Below, piece after piece: positions 8,153-15,691 of a DNA stretch of 19,544 nucleotides. The notes under the pieces are model-generated. The model made no database searches. It was not told the origin of the DNA and was given only the letters and a program-made list of their open reading frames with translations. The position numbers and the translations under genes were made by a program. The stretch is from JAZDMK01 sp043800975. Its GTDB lineage: Bacteria; Bacteroidota; Bacteroidia; Bacteroidales; JAHJDW01. Within the stretch, counting starts at the first letter, position 1. The number at the start of each line of letters is the position of its first letter. The stretch lies in assembly GCA_043800975.1 (NCBI GenBank), contig JAZDMK010000153.1:1-19544 (forward strand), given 5' to 3'.

Positions 8153-11100
8153 AAGTAATTTTTTTTCTGGCCGGAATGCTGTCTAATAAACCTTCAATGA
8201 CATCATATGAAATTCCGTTTCTGTCGGGATCCTCGAAATCGCAGTCCCAGGGCGCAAAGTAAAAATCGTAATTTTTTCCCAGCAGTCCGTGTCCTGAAAT
8301 AAACATCACGACTTCGTCATCCACACTGCTTTGCAAAAGTCTGGTTTTAATCTGCGAAAAGGCGGATGCAGTAACCGCTTCGTTGAATAGGGTGTCAATA
8401 TAAACCGCGTTGTAATTCTCCCGGTTGGATGCAAGCAGGTTTGCAATGTCGCGCCCGTCCTTGGCTGCGTAATTAAGTTTGTAGCGTGCATCCTGGTAAT
8501 CGGAAACACTTACTGCAACCACATACAGGTTATGCTTGACGGGAGCGGCCGTACGGGTAACCTGAAAAGTTTCTTTCAATGACTCGACGCCTTTGTTGTT
8601 CATGCACGAAAGCATAATCGTATTCTGTCCTTCCGACAGCGTAAGCATGAGATCGCTCATGATGAAGTTCTCATTTTTATTTTGCACGCTGAGTCCGTTC
8701 ATGCCAAATGCAGGAACGTTATTGATCCAGACGTTAATCCGGTTAATCTTGTAAAGACTGTCGGTTGCGGTAATTTGAATGTTGAGTGATTGATTCGTTG
8801 TTTCCAGCGGAATTTCTTTTCGGTTTTCAATTCTCAAATCGGGTAAGTGCAGATCGGAAGACAGCATTTCTGCCGTGAAATTCATTTTTTTTAACCGCTT
8901 CTGATAGGCATTCAGATACGCAGAAATAAGTTCAGGAGAAGCATGCCCCAGACGCCCGAGTACAATATCCGGGCGGTTGTATTTCAGGTCAAACTGCTCA
9001 AAGGGATAAAATTTCATTTCATACGAGAACCCAAGCTCTTTAATAGCATTCTTTGTTGCATAGTAGTAGTTATCCGGTGTACGCATAACAAAATCATTTT
9101 TGTTAATGAGAACAAGCGAAACAATCTCGTTTCCCGTTTCTGCATCCCAGATTCTGATGGATCCGTCCCAGCTTGCAGTTGCAATCCGTTTCCCGTTGTC
9201 GAGTGAAATGAGGGAAGAGATTTTATCGTTGTGCCCTTTCATTTCTGCCAACAGGGCAGACGTGCTAACATCTCTTTTCTGGATTGTGTTGGATATGCTT
9301 TGTGCGTATACGGAATGACCATCCTGACTGCACATTAATGGAGCTAAACTGGAGGTGGCTATCAGATGTGCTTTGCTGCTTGAAGGATTCAGTGCTATCA
9401 GAGAATCGCCCTCATTAATCAGCAGTAAGGTGTCGTTAACCTGAGAAAAACAAAGCGCTTTAACAGCAGTTGTGCTTTCAAATGCATATTTTAGTTTGTG
9501 CTTCTCAATGTCCCAAATCTTGACAGCGTTAATGTTATGGAACTTAATACTTTTGTCAAATTTTGTTTCCTTCTTGTTTTTCTTTCTTTGAATTTTTGAA
9601 CCCTTGAGGAAGTCTGTTCCGCAGGTAGCAAGCATCGATCCGTTTCTGTTGAAAGCCATGTCGGATACAGCCGAATGGTGTCCCTGAAACGAACCTTCTT
9701 TATTCAGTGTTTGATTATTGATAAGAAAAACCCTGCTGACGCGCGGAAAAATCCAACGGTAGAAAATGCCATTGTCAAAGCCTCCGCCAGTAAAGGCTGT
9801 AAGTTTATTTGCGGGATCGTTAATGGCATGGTCAATGCGCTCGTAATTGCTGAGCATAAAATATTTTACATAAAAGAACCCGGTAAAAGTATTAAGGAAC
9901 AACGAGAGGGCGGGAAGATGAAGCACGGCATTGAAATAGGACACTCGATGATTGCCATGTGTTTTTTTTAAAAGCTTTCCGTTTGATAATAAATAGAAGT
10001 TAAGAATATTATTGGCCGAAGCAACAAACACGGTGTCACCGCGAAGGGCCCCAATGTCCGGTATATTAGCTTTCTCCTCCGAAACCGGATGCAGCCGAAC
10101 AGGTCCTTTCAATTCTGCCATCCGAACCGAGTTGTCGCCGCTGGCCACCAGTAAAGCCGACCCGTCAGGCTTTACGCTCATAGCCGTGATGGGATAAACA
10201 AGGCTGCCCAGCTGACGAATAATTTTACCGTCTTTGATGTCCCACACCAATATTGATTTATCTGCCCCTGCAGAGACCAGTATGTTTTTATTCAGCGGAT
10301 GAAAAACAACAGAAGTAACTTTCTCTTTGTGACCTGAAAGCGTTTTTCGGAAAGCGCATTGATCTTTACTCCATAAATAAATATTGTTGTCTTCGCAACC
10401 GCAGGCAATTTGTTCTCCCTGAGCTAGGGAAGTAAAAGGATATTTTTTAAAGTTAGATGCACGCTGGAAAAGTTTTTTATTCTTCGCTGGTGAATACATT
10501 CCCATGCTCCCTTTGAGTGTTGTGAAGAAAATATTCTCCGTGGATCCGTCCTGCAATGAAAGGCTGTTGATGTAAGGTGCTCTGCAGCGAAAAGCTTTTT
10601 GTCCGCTGCTGAGGGAGTAAACCGTTATTCCCGCCGATCCGCCCACAGCCAGGCTGTCATTGTTGATGAACACCACACTGCTGATAACCGGATAATTTTT
10701 CATTTTGTATTCCGCATTTTTTGAGATGGGAATCAGGGACGTTACTTTCTCCCGGTATTCGATGCTTTGAATGATGCTGAAGTTTTCGGGATTGACTACT
10801 AGAATTTTCCTGAAATTACCACAAACCGCAAGTTTATTGCCGTCCGGAGAAAATGACAGCGCGGTGACGGAGTCGTTACCGGGAAGACTCAGCGTGCCTT
10901 TCAGACTACCGTCTTTCATATTCCAGAAGTGTACTTTTCCGTCTGCCGCACCCGATATCAGCCTATCATCATGAAATAGAAGTGTGTTTACTCTCTTGGA
11001 GTGCCCTTTAAAACGCCAGACTTCCTTTCCTCTGTCAAAATCCCACAAAATGATAATATTGTCGTTGCCGGCAGAAGCCAGATACTTTCCGTCCGGGCTG

Positions 11101-11225
11101 AAGGCCAGTGTTTGTATGGCATCAGAATGGCCGGTTTGTAGCGAAATAAATGCATCCTGTGCTGTCAGTAAATTCCAGAAGAAAATACAAGCAGAAAACA
11201 AAATGTATTTATAAATATTTTTCAT
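8112..11225 (-). CDS. exported WD40-repeat/caspase-domain protein, caspase truncated by frameshift
   Basis: The 1037-residue frame has a signal peptide (1-22, ending TA-Q). Two WD40 propellers follow, about residues 30-380 and 385-700; the clearest blades are GHSDAIQTLAFSPDG...ILWD (32-62), GHSKRVN...FWN (74-102), GHKEKVTSV...LVWD (298-329) and GHNDKISS...RIWD (664-694). Then comes a linker with TPDNYYYATK and YPFEQFDLKYNRPD (716-753), typical of this architecture, a beta-sandwich-like domain (about 805-892) and the first half of a C14 caspase domain (898-1020) with catalytic His979 in FISGHG. After R1020 the frame shifts and adds 17 unrelated residues. The catalytic Cys is in the next fragment (7694-8152), in another frame. 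It is the last gene of a four-gene operon and its start overlaps the vWA lipoprotein stop by 4 nt (11222-11225). The intact protein would be a periplasmic or surface caspase-like protease with a large binding platform. Confidence 0.88.
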   Translation of the reverse strand: MKNIYKYILFSACIFFWNLLTAQDAFISLQTGHSDAIQTLAFSPDGKYLASAGNDNIIILWDFDRGKEVWRFKGHSKRVNTLLFHDDRLISGAADGKVHFWNMKDGSLKGTLSLPGNDSVTALSFSPDGNKLAVCGNFRKILVVNPENFSIIQSIEYREKVTSLIPISKNAEYKMKNYPVISSVVFINNDSLAVGGSAGITVYSLSSGQKAFRCRAPYINSLSLQDGSTENIFFTTLKGSMGMYSPAKNKKLFQRASNFKKYPFTSLAQGEQIACGCEDNNIYLWSKDQCAFRKTLSGHKEKVTSVVFHPLNKNILVSAGADKSILVWDIKDGKIIRQLGSLVYPITAMSVKPDGSALLVASGDNSVRMAELKGPVRLHPVSEEKANIPDIGALRGDTVFVASANNILNFYLLSNGKLLKKTHGNHRVSYFNAVLHLPALSLFLNTFTGFFYVKYFMLSNYERIDHAINDPANKLTAFTGGGFDNGIFYRWIFPRVSRVFLINNQTLNKEGSFQGHHSAVSDMAFNRNGSMLATCGTDFLKGSKIQRKKNKKETKFDKSIKFHNINAVKIWDIEKHKLKYAFESTTAVKALCFSQVNDTLLLINEGDSLIALNPSSSKAHLIATSSLAPLMCSQDGHSVYAQSISNTIQKRDVSTSALLAEMKGHNDKISSLISLDNGKRIATASWDGSIRIWDAETGNEIVSLVLINKNDFVMRTPDNYYYATKNAIKELGFSYEMKFYPFEQFDLKYNRPDIVLGRLGHASPELISAYLNAYQKRLKKMNFTAEMLSSDLHLPDLRIENRKEIPLETTNQSLNIQITATDSLYKINRINVWINNVPAFGMNGLSVQNKNENFIMSDLMLTLSEGQNTIMLSCMNNKGVESLKETFQVTRTAAPVKHNLYVVAVSVSDYQDARYKLNYAAKDGRDIANLLASNRENYNAVYIDTLFNEAVTASAFSQIKTRLLQSSVDDEVVMFISGHGLLGKNYDFYFAPWDCDFEDPDRNGISYDVIEGLLDSIPARKKITYDGRLPQRRSGQR
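8159..8166 (-). other. A8 homopolymer with frameshift inside the caspase gene
   Basis: The minus strand has eight A in a row between AG and TTACTTATG. Seven A would read R-K-K-L-L-M-M-D-A-C-H-S-G and give a complete caspase domain; eight A give R-K-K-I-T-Y-D-G and a stop 14 codons later. The site is therefore a one-base insertion relative to the ancestral frame, either real or a sequencing/assembly error. Confidence 0.9.
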
Positions 11226-12220
11226 GGAACGTAAAAAAAGTAGGGAATCAGGTATTGTTGGTTCTCATCGGGATTGCTCAAATTCATGTAAATATATCCG
11301 CTCTTGTTGCTGTTATGAGTGAATACCGGAACCGATGCAGTTGCGCGCCAGTGAACCTCATAGCAGGAATAACCACCGTAGAGCAAAGCCGGTAGTTGTT
11401 TTGACAAAGTAAGAACAGACTCGGACTCTGAGCCATCTGTATAATGCAGAAATCCTCCGGTTAAAGAGCTGATTTTACTTTTCAGAAAACCACCTCCCTC
11501 GTCTACAAAGTTACAATGTATACCATAGGAGTTTGCCCGACTGATAAGATTATCGTGATTTTCCTCGCTCCAGTAAAAATCATTTTCTGATGTGAAAACA
11601 AGCAGGTTCCTGTTTCCAGCCGGTGCGTTGGCATTGATATATCCGAGCGCAGTGTCAATAGCATTGAGTAAATGAATTGAATCAAACGAAACACCCGAGA
11701 GGGAATTGTGCGCTTCAAAGATCGTTGCTAGTTCCTGGTCATACAGATCTCCTAGATTTGTATATCCATTTCCGACCACCGTAATGCCTGTGTTTAAAGG
11801 ATTGAATGAAGCGATGGCATAGGTGCAGTTAGAAGGAAGGTTCTTGAAAAGTCTGCGCAGCGCAAATTCTGCGTTGCGTTTATTCAGTGTTTCATCGATC
11901 AGTACCAGAACCGAAAAGGCGCCTCGATCCGGGACCGTAGTTTCAATTACACTGGTTATGGTGTATGTCATTGTAATCTGGGGATAGGAATATCCGTCAA
12001 TTATAAATTTATCACCATATCCGGTCTGCTCAAATGAGCCTGTTTCATCATTAATTACAAAAAGTTTTGTGGAAAAACCGAGTTGTGTAGTGGAAAAGCT
12101 CTCGTAGGTGGTTCCTGCGTTTCCAACTGCCATAAAGGGATTGTAAGAATAATATTCTTCTTTAACGCAACCTGCCAGTAGCATTATCAAACTAAAACAT
12201 AGAATGCAGCTGCGTTTCAT
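11222..12220 (-). CDS. vWA-like domain lipoprotein
   Basis: A 332-residue lipoprotein: lipobox LAGC at residues 15-18. After a beta-rich N-terminal part (20-100), residues 102-262 look like a von Willebrand factor A fold. The first core strand is FSVLVLIDETLN (102-113), a middle strand is TYAIASF (133-139), a helix holds LLNAIDTALGYI (184-195), followed by the strand NLLVFTSEND (205-214) and HCNFVDEGGG (235-244). The MIDAS loop reads D-E-T-L-N instead of D-x-S-x-S, so metal binding may be altered. The C-terminal 60 residues (VHWRATASVPVFTHNSNKSG...) form a further beta domain. Its start overlaps the upstream barrel gene by 4 nt and its stop overlaps the WD40-caspase start by 4 nt. A role as an outer-membrane-anchored binding partner of the other operon products is inferred from this linkage. 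Confidence 0.72.
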   Translation of the reverse strand: MKRSCILCFSLIMLLAGCVKEEYYSYNPFMAVGNAGTTYESFSTTQLGFSTKLFVINDETGSFEQTGYGDKFIIDGYSYPQITMTYTITSVIETTVPDRGAFSVLVLIDETLNKRNAEFALRRLFKNLPSNCTYAIASFNPLNTGITVVGNGYTNLGDLYDQELATIFEAHNSLSGVSFDSIHLLNAIDTALGYINANAPAGNRNLLVFTSENDFYWSEENHDNLISRANSYGIHCNFVDEGGGFLKSKISSLTGGFLHYTDGSESESVLTLSKQLPALLYGGYSCYEVHWRATASVPVFTHNSNKSGYIYMNLSNPDENQQYLIPYFFYVP

Positions 12221-12951
12221 TTGGACAGTGTTTTATTGGTGTGTTTTTGTCGCAGATCCTTGTTTGGTATTTTGAATCCCAGTGCAAACCCGAGAACCCA
12301 TGACTCTTTCATGTTCGCATTGTGAGTAAAATTTTCTTTCTGCAGCTCAGTAAGATTTCTTTCCAGATAAAGTTCGAAGCTGTTGCCAAAACGATCGATC
12401 GCAAGCCCGGTTCGGGAATAAAGAACAACATTATTCAAAGCGCCCAGCATATCGGTATTAGTACCTTCCAGGTTTTTGCTGAGGGCACTGCTGTAATTTC
12501 GGATTTTCAGCTTGCCAAATTCAGGCATTAACCCGCCCAGCAGTCTGAAAACAGTGGGCCGGTTTGGGTTCAAAACAATTGAAGCTGTCACAGGAACATC
12601 AAAGCTAGTGTAATAAAAAAAAGATTTTATCCAGGAATAATCATCCCATTCACGGCTGTAGCAAAAAGCCTTGGTGTTAATATTCGCACCGCATTGAACC
12701 TGAAAAAATCTCTTTTCATAACGAATAAAAAAACCAGAATTCAGCCAGTTGTAGAGTGTGGGTTTAAAATGAAACGACTCGTTTCCTACTTTTTTGGAAG
12801 TGTAATCACTGAAAATAACGTAATCTTTATCAAGCACCAGCCTTGTAAAGCTCATGGGGGAATAGGTCAGCCCTATGTGCAGATTCTGCGCGCGAAGCGA
12901 TAATGCCAATCCCAGTATAATAACTGATATGATGAAAATGCAGCGCCTCAT
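12217..12951 (-). CDS. outer-membrane beta-barrel-like protein (operon gene 2)
   Basis: The 244-residue protein has a signal peptide (residues 1-21, ending LRA-Q). The mature part consists of amphipathic, aromatic-rich strands (LHIGLTYSPMSFTRLVL, SGFFIRYEKRFFQVQCGANI, FRLLGGLMPEFGKLKI, FELYLERNL) and a near-C-terminal strand ESWVLGFALGFKI, followed by a short polar tail (PNKDLRQKHTNKTLSK). This is the pattern of PorT/OmpA-like barrels of 8-10 strands, but no specific family is recognised. It overlaps the preceding gene (12948-12951) and the following vWA lipoprotein gene (12217-12220) by 4 nt each, so stoichiometric, coupled translation is likely. Confidence 0.75.
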   Translation of the reverse strand: MRRCIFIISVIILGLALSLRAQNLHIGLTYSPMSFTRLVLDKDYVIFSDYTSKKVGNESFHFKPTLYNWLNSGFFIRYEKRFFQVQCGANINTKAFCYSREWDDYSWIKSFFYYTSFDVPVTASIVLNPNRPTVFRLLGGLMPEFGKLKIRNYSSALSKNLEGTNTDMLGALNNVVLYSRTGLAIDRFGNSFELYLERNLTELQKENFTHNANMKESWVLGFALGFKIPNKDLRQKHTNKTLSK

Positions 12952-13652
12952 TCGAAAGTGATTTTTTTGTATCGTTTTGGTGAAGGCCCTGTCAGTATAG
13001 GCAGATTGATCCCTGCTTTAATCGTGGTCCGCTTCAAAAACGGGACACTGTATGACCAGGTTGTATTAGCTGTTTCATCAATTTTTATGAACTTGTTTAG
13101 TTCAATAAAAAAAGGGATCTGGAAAATTCGGAATTGTGCCCCCAGCCCTGTAATCAGTGAAAACTGCAGAATATTTGCCCCGTAAATAATCGAAAGTGGG
13201 TATGTCAGGTTTATCGGCTGCGAATTGAAATCAGCAGTATGAAAAAAATTGTTCAGGCCCACTTTTGCATAAGAACTGAAGTTCTGGGAGCGGCTGGAAT
13301 AGATTTTCGCTTTAAAGTTAAACTCAAGATCAAAGGCGCCGCCTGTAAGTTTTGTAGGGATGTATATATAGCCACTGTCGGACGTAAAAAATGAAAACAC
13401 CCGAACAACACCGTCATAGGATTGCTTTGAATAAATGCCGATGTGGGTCGAAACCCCAACTTTGTCAACCATCTCACCTTCGATTGTAACGCCATTAAAA
13501 TCCAAGGGTTTCCCGTTAACCTCGGCAAAATTTGTCCGGCTGGCCGCTAAGCGAAAGCCATAATTCTGGGCTGACAGCGGGAAACTGGCCAGAGCGAGAA
13601 GAATGCTGGTGAGAAAGTGTTTTGGTTTCAACAAATCGAACTCGTTTTTCAA
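12948..13652 (-). CDS. outer-membrane beta-barrel-like protein (operon gene 1), TTG start
   Basis: The 234-residue protein has a signal peptide ending PLSA-Q and a mature chain of barrel-like strands (YGFRLAASRTNF, GGAFDLEFNFKAKI, NILQFSLITGLGAQFRIF, IPFFIELNKFI), ending in TIKAGINLPIL and a short tail. No ATG or GTG exists between the in-frame stop at 13671-13673 and the signal sequence. The codon at 13652 is TTG, and further TTG codons lie at 13634 and 13631. The last would give the most compact signal peptide (start-K-P-K-H-F-L-T-S-I-L-L-A-L). The exact start is open among the three. This is the first gene of the four-gene operon; its stop overlaps the next start by 4 nt. The only promoter-like match upstream is CAATTTTG (13683-13690), one mismatch from TAnnTTTG. 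Confidence 0.72.
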   Translation of the reverse strand: MKNEFDLLKPKHFLTSILLALASFPLSAQNYGFRLAASRTNFAEVNGKPLDFNGVTIEGEMVDKVGVSTHIGIYSKQSYDGVVRVFSFFTSDSGYIYIPTKLTGGAFDLEFNFKAKIYSSRSQNFSSYAKVGLNNFFHTADFNSQPINLTYPLSIIYGANILQFSLITGLGAQFRIFQIPFFIELNKFIKIDETANTTWSYSVPFLKRTTIKAGINLPILTGPSPKRYKKITFE

Positions 13653-13800
13653 AACGAAAGTTCGCTGATTTTAATGAAAAAACAAAATTGTCGATTCTTT
13701 TTTTTATGCTTTGTCCCGAAAACACTGAAAAAAATATTTTTTTTATTTTCCCTGTAACAAAACAAAAACCATCACCGTCCTATGCATAAATAACCCCTAA

Positions 13801-14151
13801 ATGAAATACAAAATGAAAACGTTAAAAGTATTATTCGCAATTGTTTCTTTCTTCTGTCTCACAAGCCTGACAGCCGCAACAGTTCCAAGTCCTTCTACTG
13901 AAATTATGCACAAAGTGATTACATCCAACTTAACCTATCCCGAACAAGCCCGTGAGCAGTTTCTGGAAGGCGGAGCCGGCATTTTGTTCACAGTTAGTGC
14001 AGAAGGTAAAATTATTATTAAAGGGATCAGCGCTTCCGATGAAATTTTCGAATGCAGCGTTCGCGCACAGCTCGAAAACCTGATCGTTCCGATTAGCGAT
14101 GTGAATCCCAATGAAGAATATTTGATCCGCATTTCATTCCGCCTGGAATAA
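13801..14151 (+). CDS. small secreted protein resembling the TonB C-terminal domain
   Basis: This is the only + strand gene, 116 residues. It has a signal peptide (cleavage near ATA-A-T, residues 24-27) and a ~75-residue domain: YPEQAREQFLEGGAGILFTVS (46-66), then AEGKIIIKGISASDEIFECSVRAQLENL (68-94). The order YP..A....EG.....F.VS..G.I......S....F...V...L is that of the TonB/energy-transducer C-terminal fold, but the transmembrane anchor and Pro-rich spacer are missing. It is therefore an orphan periplasmic domain, not a working TonB. Translation could start at 13801 or at the second ATG, 13813, which gives a tighter signal peptide. It is divergent from the four-gene operon (148-nt gap) and is followed by a good terminator. 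Confidence 0.78.
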   Translation: MKYKMKTLKVLFAIVSFFCLTSLTAATVPSPSTEIMHKVITSNLTYPEQAREQFLEGGAGILFTVSAEGKIIIKGISASDEIFECSVRAQLENLIVPISDVNPNEEYLIRISFRLE

Positions 14152-14178
14152 ATACGTTTCATCTTTTGATGGTTGATT

Positions 14179-14210
14179 GCCCTTTTGCGAATAGCTTAAG
14201 GGCTTTTTTT
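14179..14210 (+). terminator. rho-independent terminator of the TonB-CTD-like gene
   Basis: The 6-bp stem GCCCTT (14179-14184) pairs with AAGGGC (14198-14203) across a 13-nt loop and is followed by seven T (14204-14210). It lies 27 nt after the stop at 14151. No T run follows on the minus strand, so it serves the + strand gene. Confidence 0.75.
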
Positions 14211-14238
14211 ATTATTTAGGAAACGAAACACAAAGTGT

Positions 14239-15639
14239 TTAAATACTAATCCAGGTCTTTGTCAGCACCATGTTAAATAAATAGGTTGCCCAAAGAATAT
14301 TGAAGATGATTCCAATAAACAATAGGGTTTTGAAAAGTAAGTTGTCTTTGAAATAAACAAGAAATCCAAACATAAAGGCAAGCAGACAGTAGCCCAGATC
14401 AAAGAAATTCCAACCTGCTGCAAAGGCAGAAGTTGACATAAAAAACATGCTTACAATTAACATTGCGCCGAAAAACCAACGAACATAATTGCGCGGAACA
14501 GTTGTAAGCTTGTCCAAACCTACGTAGGCAAGGATCAGAAAGAACGGAGAGGTGACAATGTACCTTGTTGTTCCGTAAAGATTACCGCCTTTGTAAAAAA
14601 GAATGAAAAGAAACATGATGGTCGTATAGCTTAACGCCACATTAAACCAATAGTTCTTAAAATTAGTCTGCTCTTCTGCCTGCTGAGTTTCCTTTCCTGA
14701 AAAAATCTTTATCCCTTTAATAAATTTATTGAACAATAAAATCGTTACAACCGGAATGATAAAAAAGAACACCCCGATACTTTGGCCGAACGAACTCAAT
14801 GTCCAGTCGGATGCAAATGAAGGCCAGGCAAGCTTATATCCCCAGTATTTTTGAATTTCGATAAACTTGAGTAAAGAACCACTGCCATAAATATACTGTA
14901 TAAGCGATGCCAGAAAAGTTCCCGCGACAACAGGTGCGATTTTCAATAAGAAACTTTTAATAAAATCTAACAGTTTTTTGTTTTCAAAGAAAACAAGCAG
15001 TTCTGCAACAAAAAATGTAGACAATAGAAAAACAGATGCAGAGCGTGTCATCGATGCAAGTAGAAAACCTGTGAAATAAATGATGTATCTCTTTTTGTAA
15101 TTACCCCAGATTGCAACTGCAACAAGGATCATAAAAAGCGCCTCGGAATAGGGTACATAAAACACGGCACATCCCGGTATCGTAAACAACAGTATATACA
15201 CAGATAATTTGTACCACTTATTCCAGTTCCCGTTACAGAAAAGAAAGGAGAGAAGCAAAGAAGCAATTATTAAAAAAATCAGGTTTAATGCAGTCATGCC
15301 CCATGCCGGGAGGTGGGTCAGTTTCCATAACAGCGGATACAACGGAAAACTGGCATATACAAAATCACCATTTTCTTTTGCTGCAACCTCATACATATCT
15401 TCTTTCAATACCCTGTAAATATCTGCATCAAACGAAGACAGCGTTCTGTTCGATATTTTTGCATAGGGAACGTCCTTCGCTTCATTTGCTCCGTTGATCT
15501 TTTCGAAGTTTGTCATGAAGGGCTTGAAAACACTATTGTATACTACAGGCTGCTGAATCAGATGATGAAGTCCGAAAAAGAACAAAATGATAACGACCGA
15601 GAATGTCAGCTTTGTTCGTAAATATGATTTGTCAAGCAT
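14239..15639 (-). CDS. GT-C membrane glycosyltransferase, PIG-V-like
   Basis: This 466-residue protein has about 10-12 hydrophobic segments (first at 12-28; others near 115-135, 145-160, 165-180, 186-217, 235-250, 285-305, 333-349, 361-375, 386-408, 412-430 and 438-455). It carries the marks of the PIG-V branch of GT-C transferases (lipid-linked mannosyltransferases): an acidic FDADIY (70-75) in the first large loop, FPLYPLLWK (98-106), YVPYSEALF (161-169), TRSAS (198-202) and GTTRYI (356-361). A polyprenyl-phosphate-sugar donor and an envelope glycan or glycolipid acceptor would be expected from the family; the actual substrate is not visible. It follows enolase by 52 nt without a promoter match, so it may be expressed by read-through. 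Converges with the + strand gene at 13801-14151. Confidence 0.75.
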   Translation of the reverse strand: MLDKSYLRTKLTFSVVIILFFFGLHHLIQQPVVYNSVFKPFMTNFEKINGANEAKDVPYAKISNRTLSSFDADIYRVLKEDMYEVAAKENGDFVYASFPLYPLLWKLTHLPAWGMTALNLIFLIIASLLLSFLFCNGNWNKWYKLSVYILLFTIPGCAVFYVPYSEALFMILVAVAIWGNYKKRYIIYFTGFLLASMTRSASVFLLSTFFVAELLVFFENKKLLDFIKSFLLKIAPVVAGTFLASLIQYIYGSGSLLKFIEIQKYWGYKLAWPSFASDWTLSSFGQSIGVFFFIIPVVTILLFNKFIKGIKIFSGKETQQAEEQTNFKNYWFNVALSYTTIMFLFILFYKGGNLYGTTRYIVTSPFFLILAYVGLDKLTTVPRNYVRWFFGAMLIVSMFFMSTSAFAAGWNFFDLGYCLLAFMFGFLVYFKDNLLFKTLLFIGIIFNILWATYLFNMVLTKTWISI

Positions 15640-15691
15640 TGCCAGTATTCAGTTTTTATTACACAATTGTCAATACGCACCCGTTAAAAGA

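Noticed and set aside
13705..13713. Promoter for the + strand gene (TATGCTTTG)
   Set aside because: The box has three instead of two spacer bases and lies about 90 nt from the start, without a clear -33 element.
14226..14240. Terminator for the GT-C gene (AAACAC-AAA-GTGTTT)
   Set aside because: The stem is AT-rich, overlaps the stop codon and is not followed by a T run on the minus strand.
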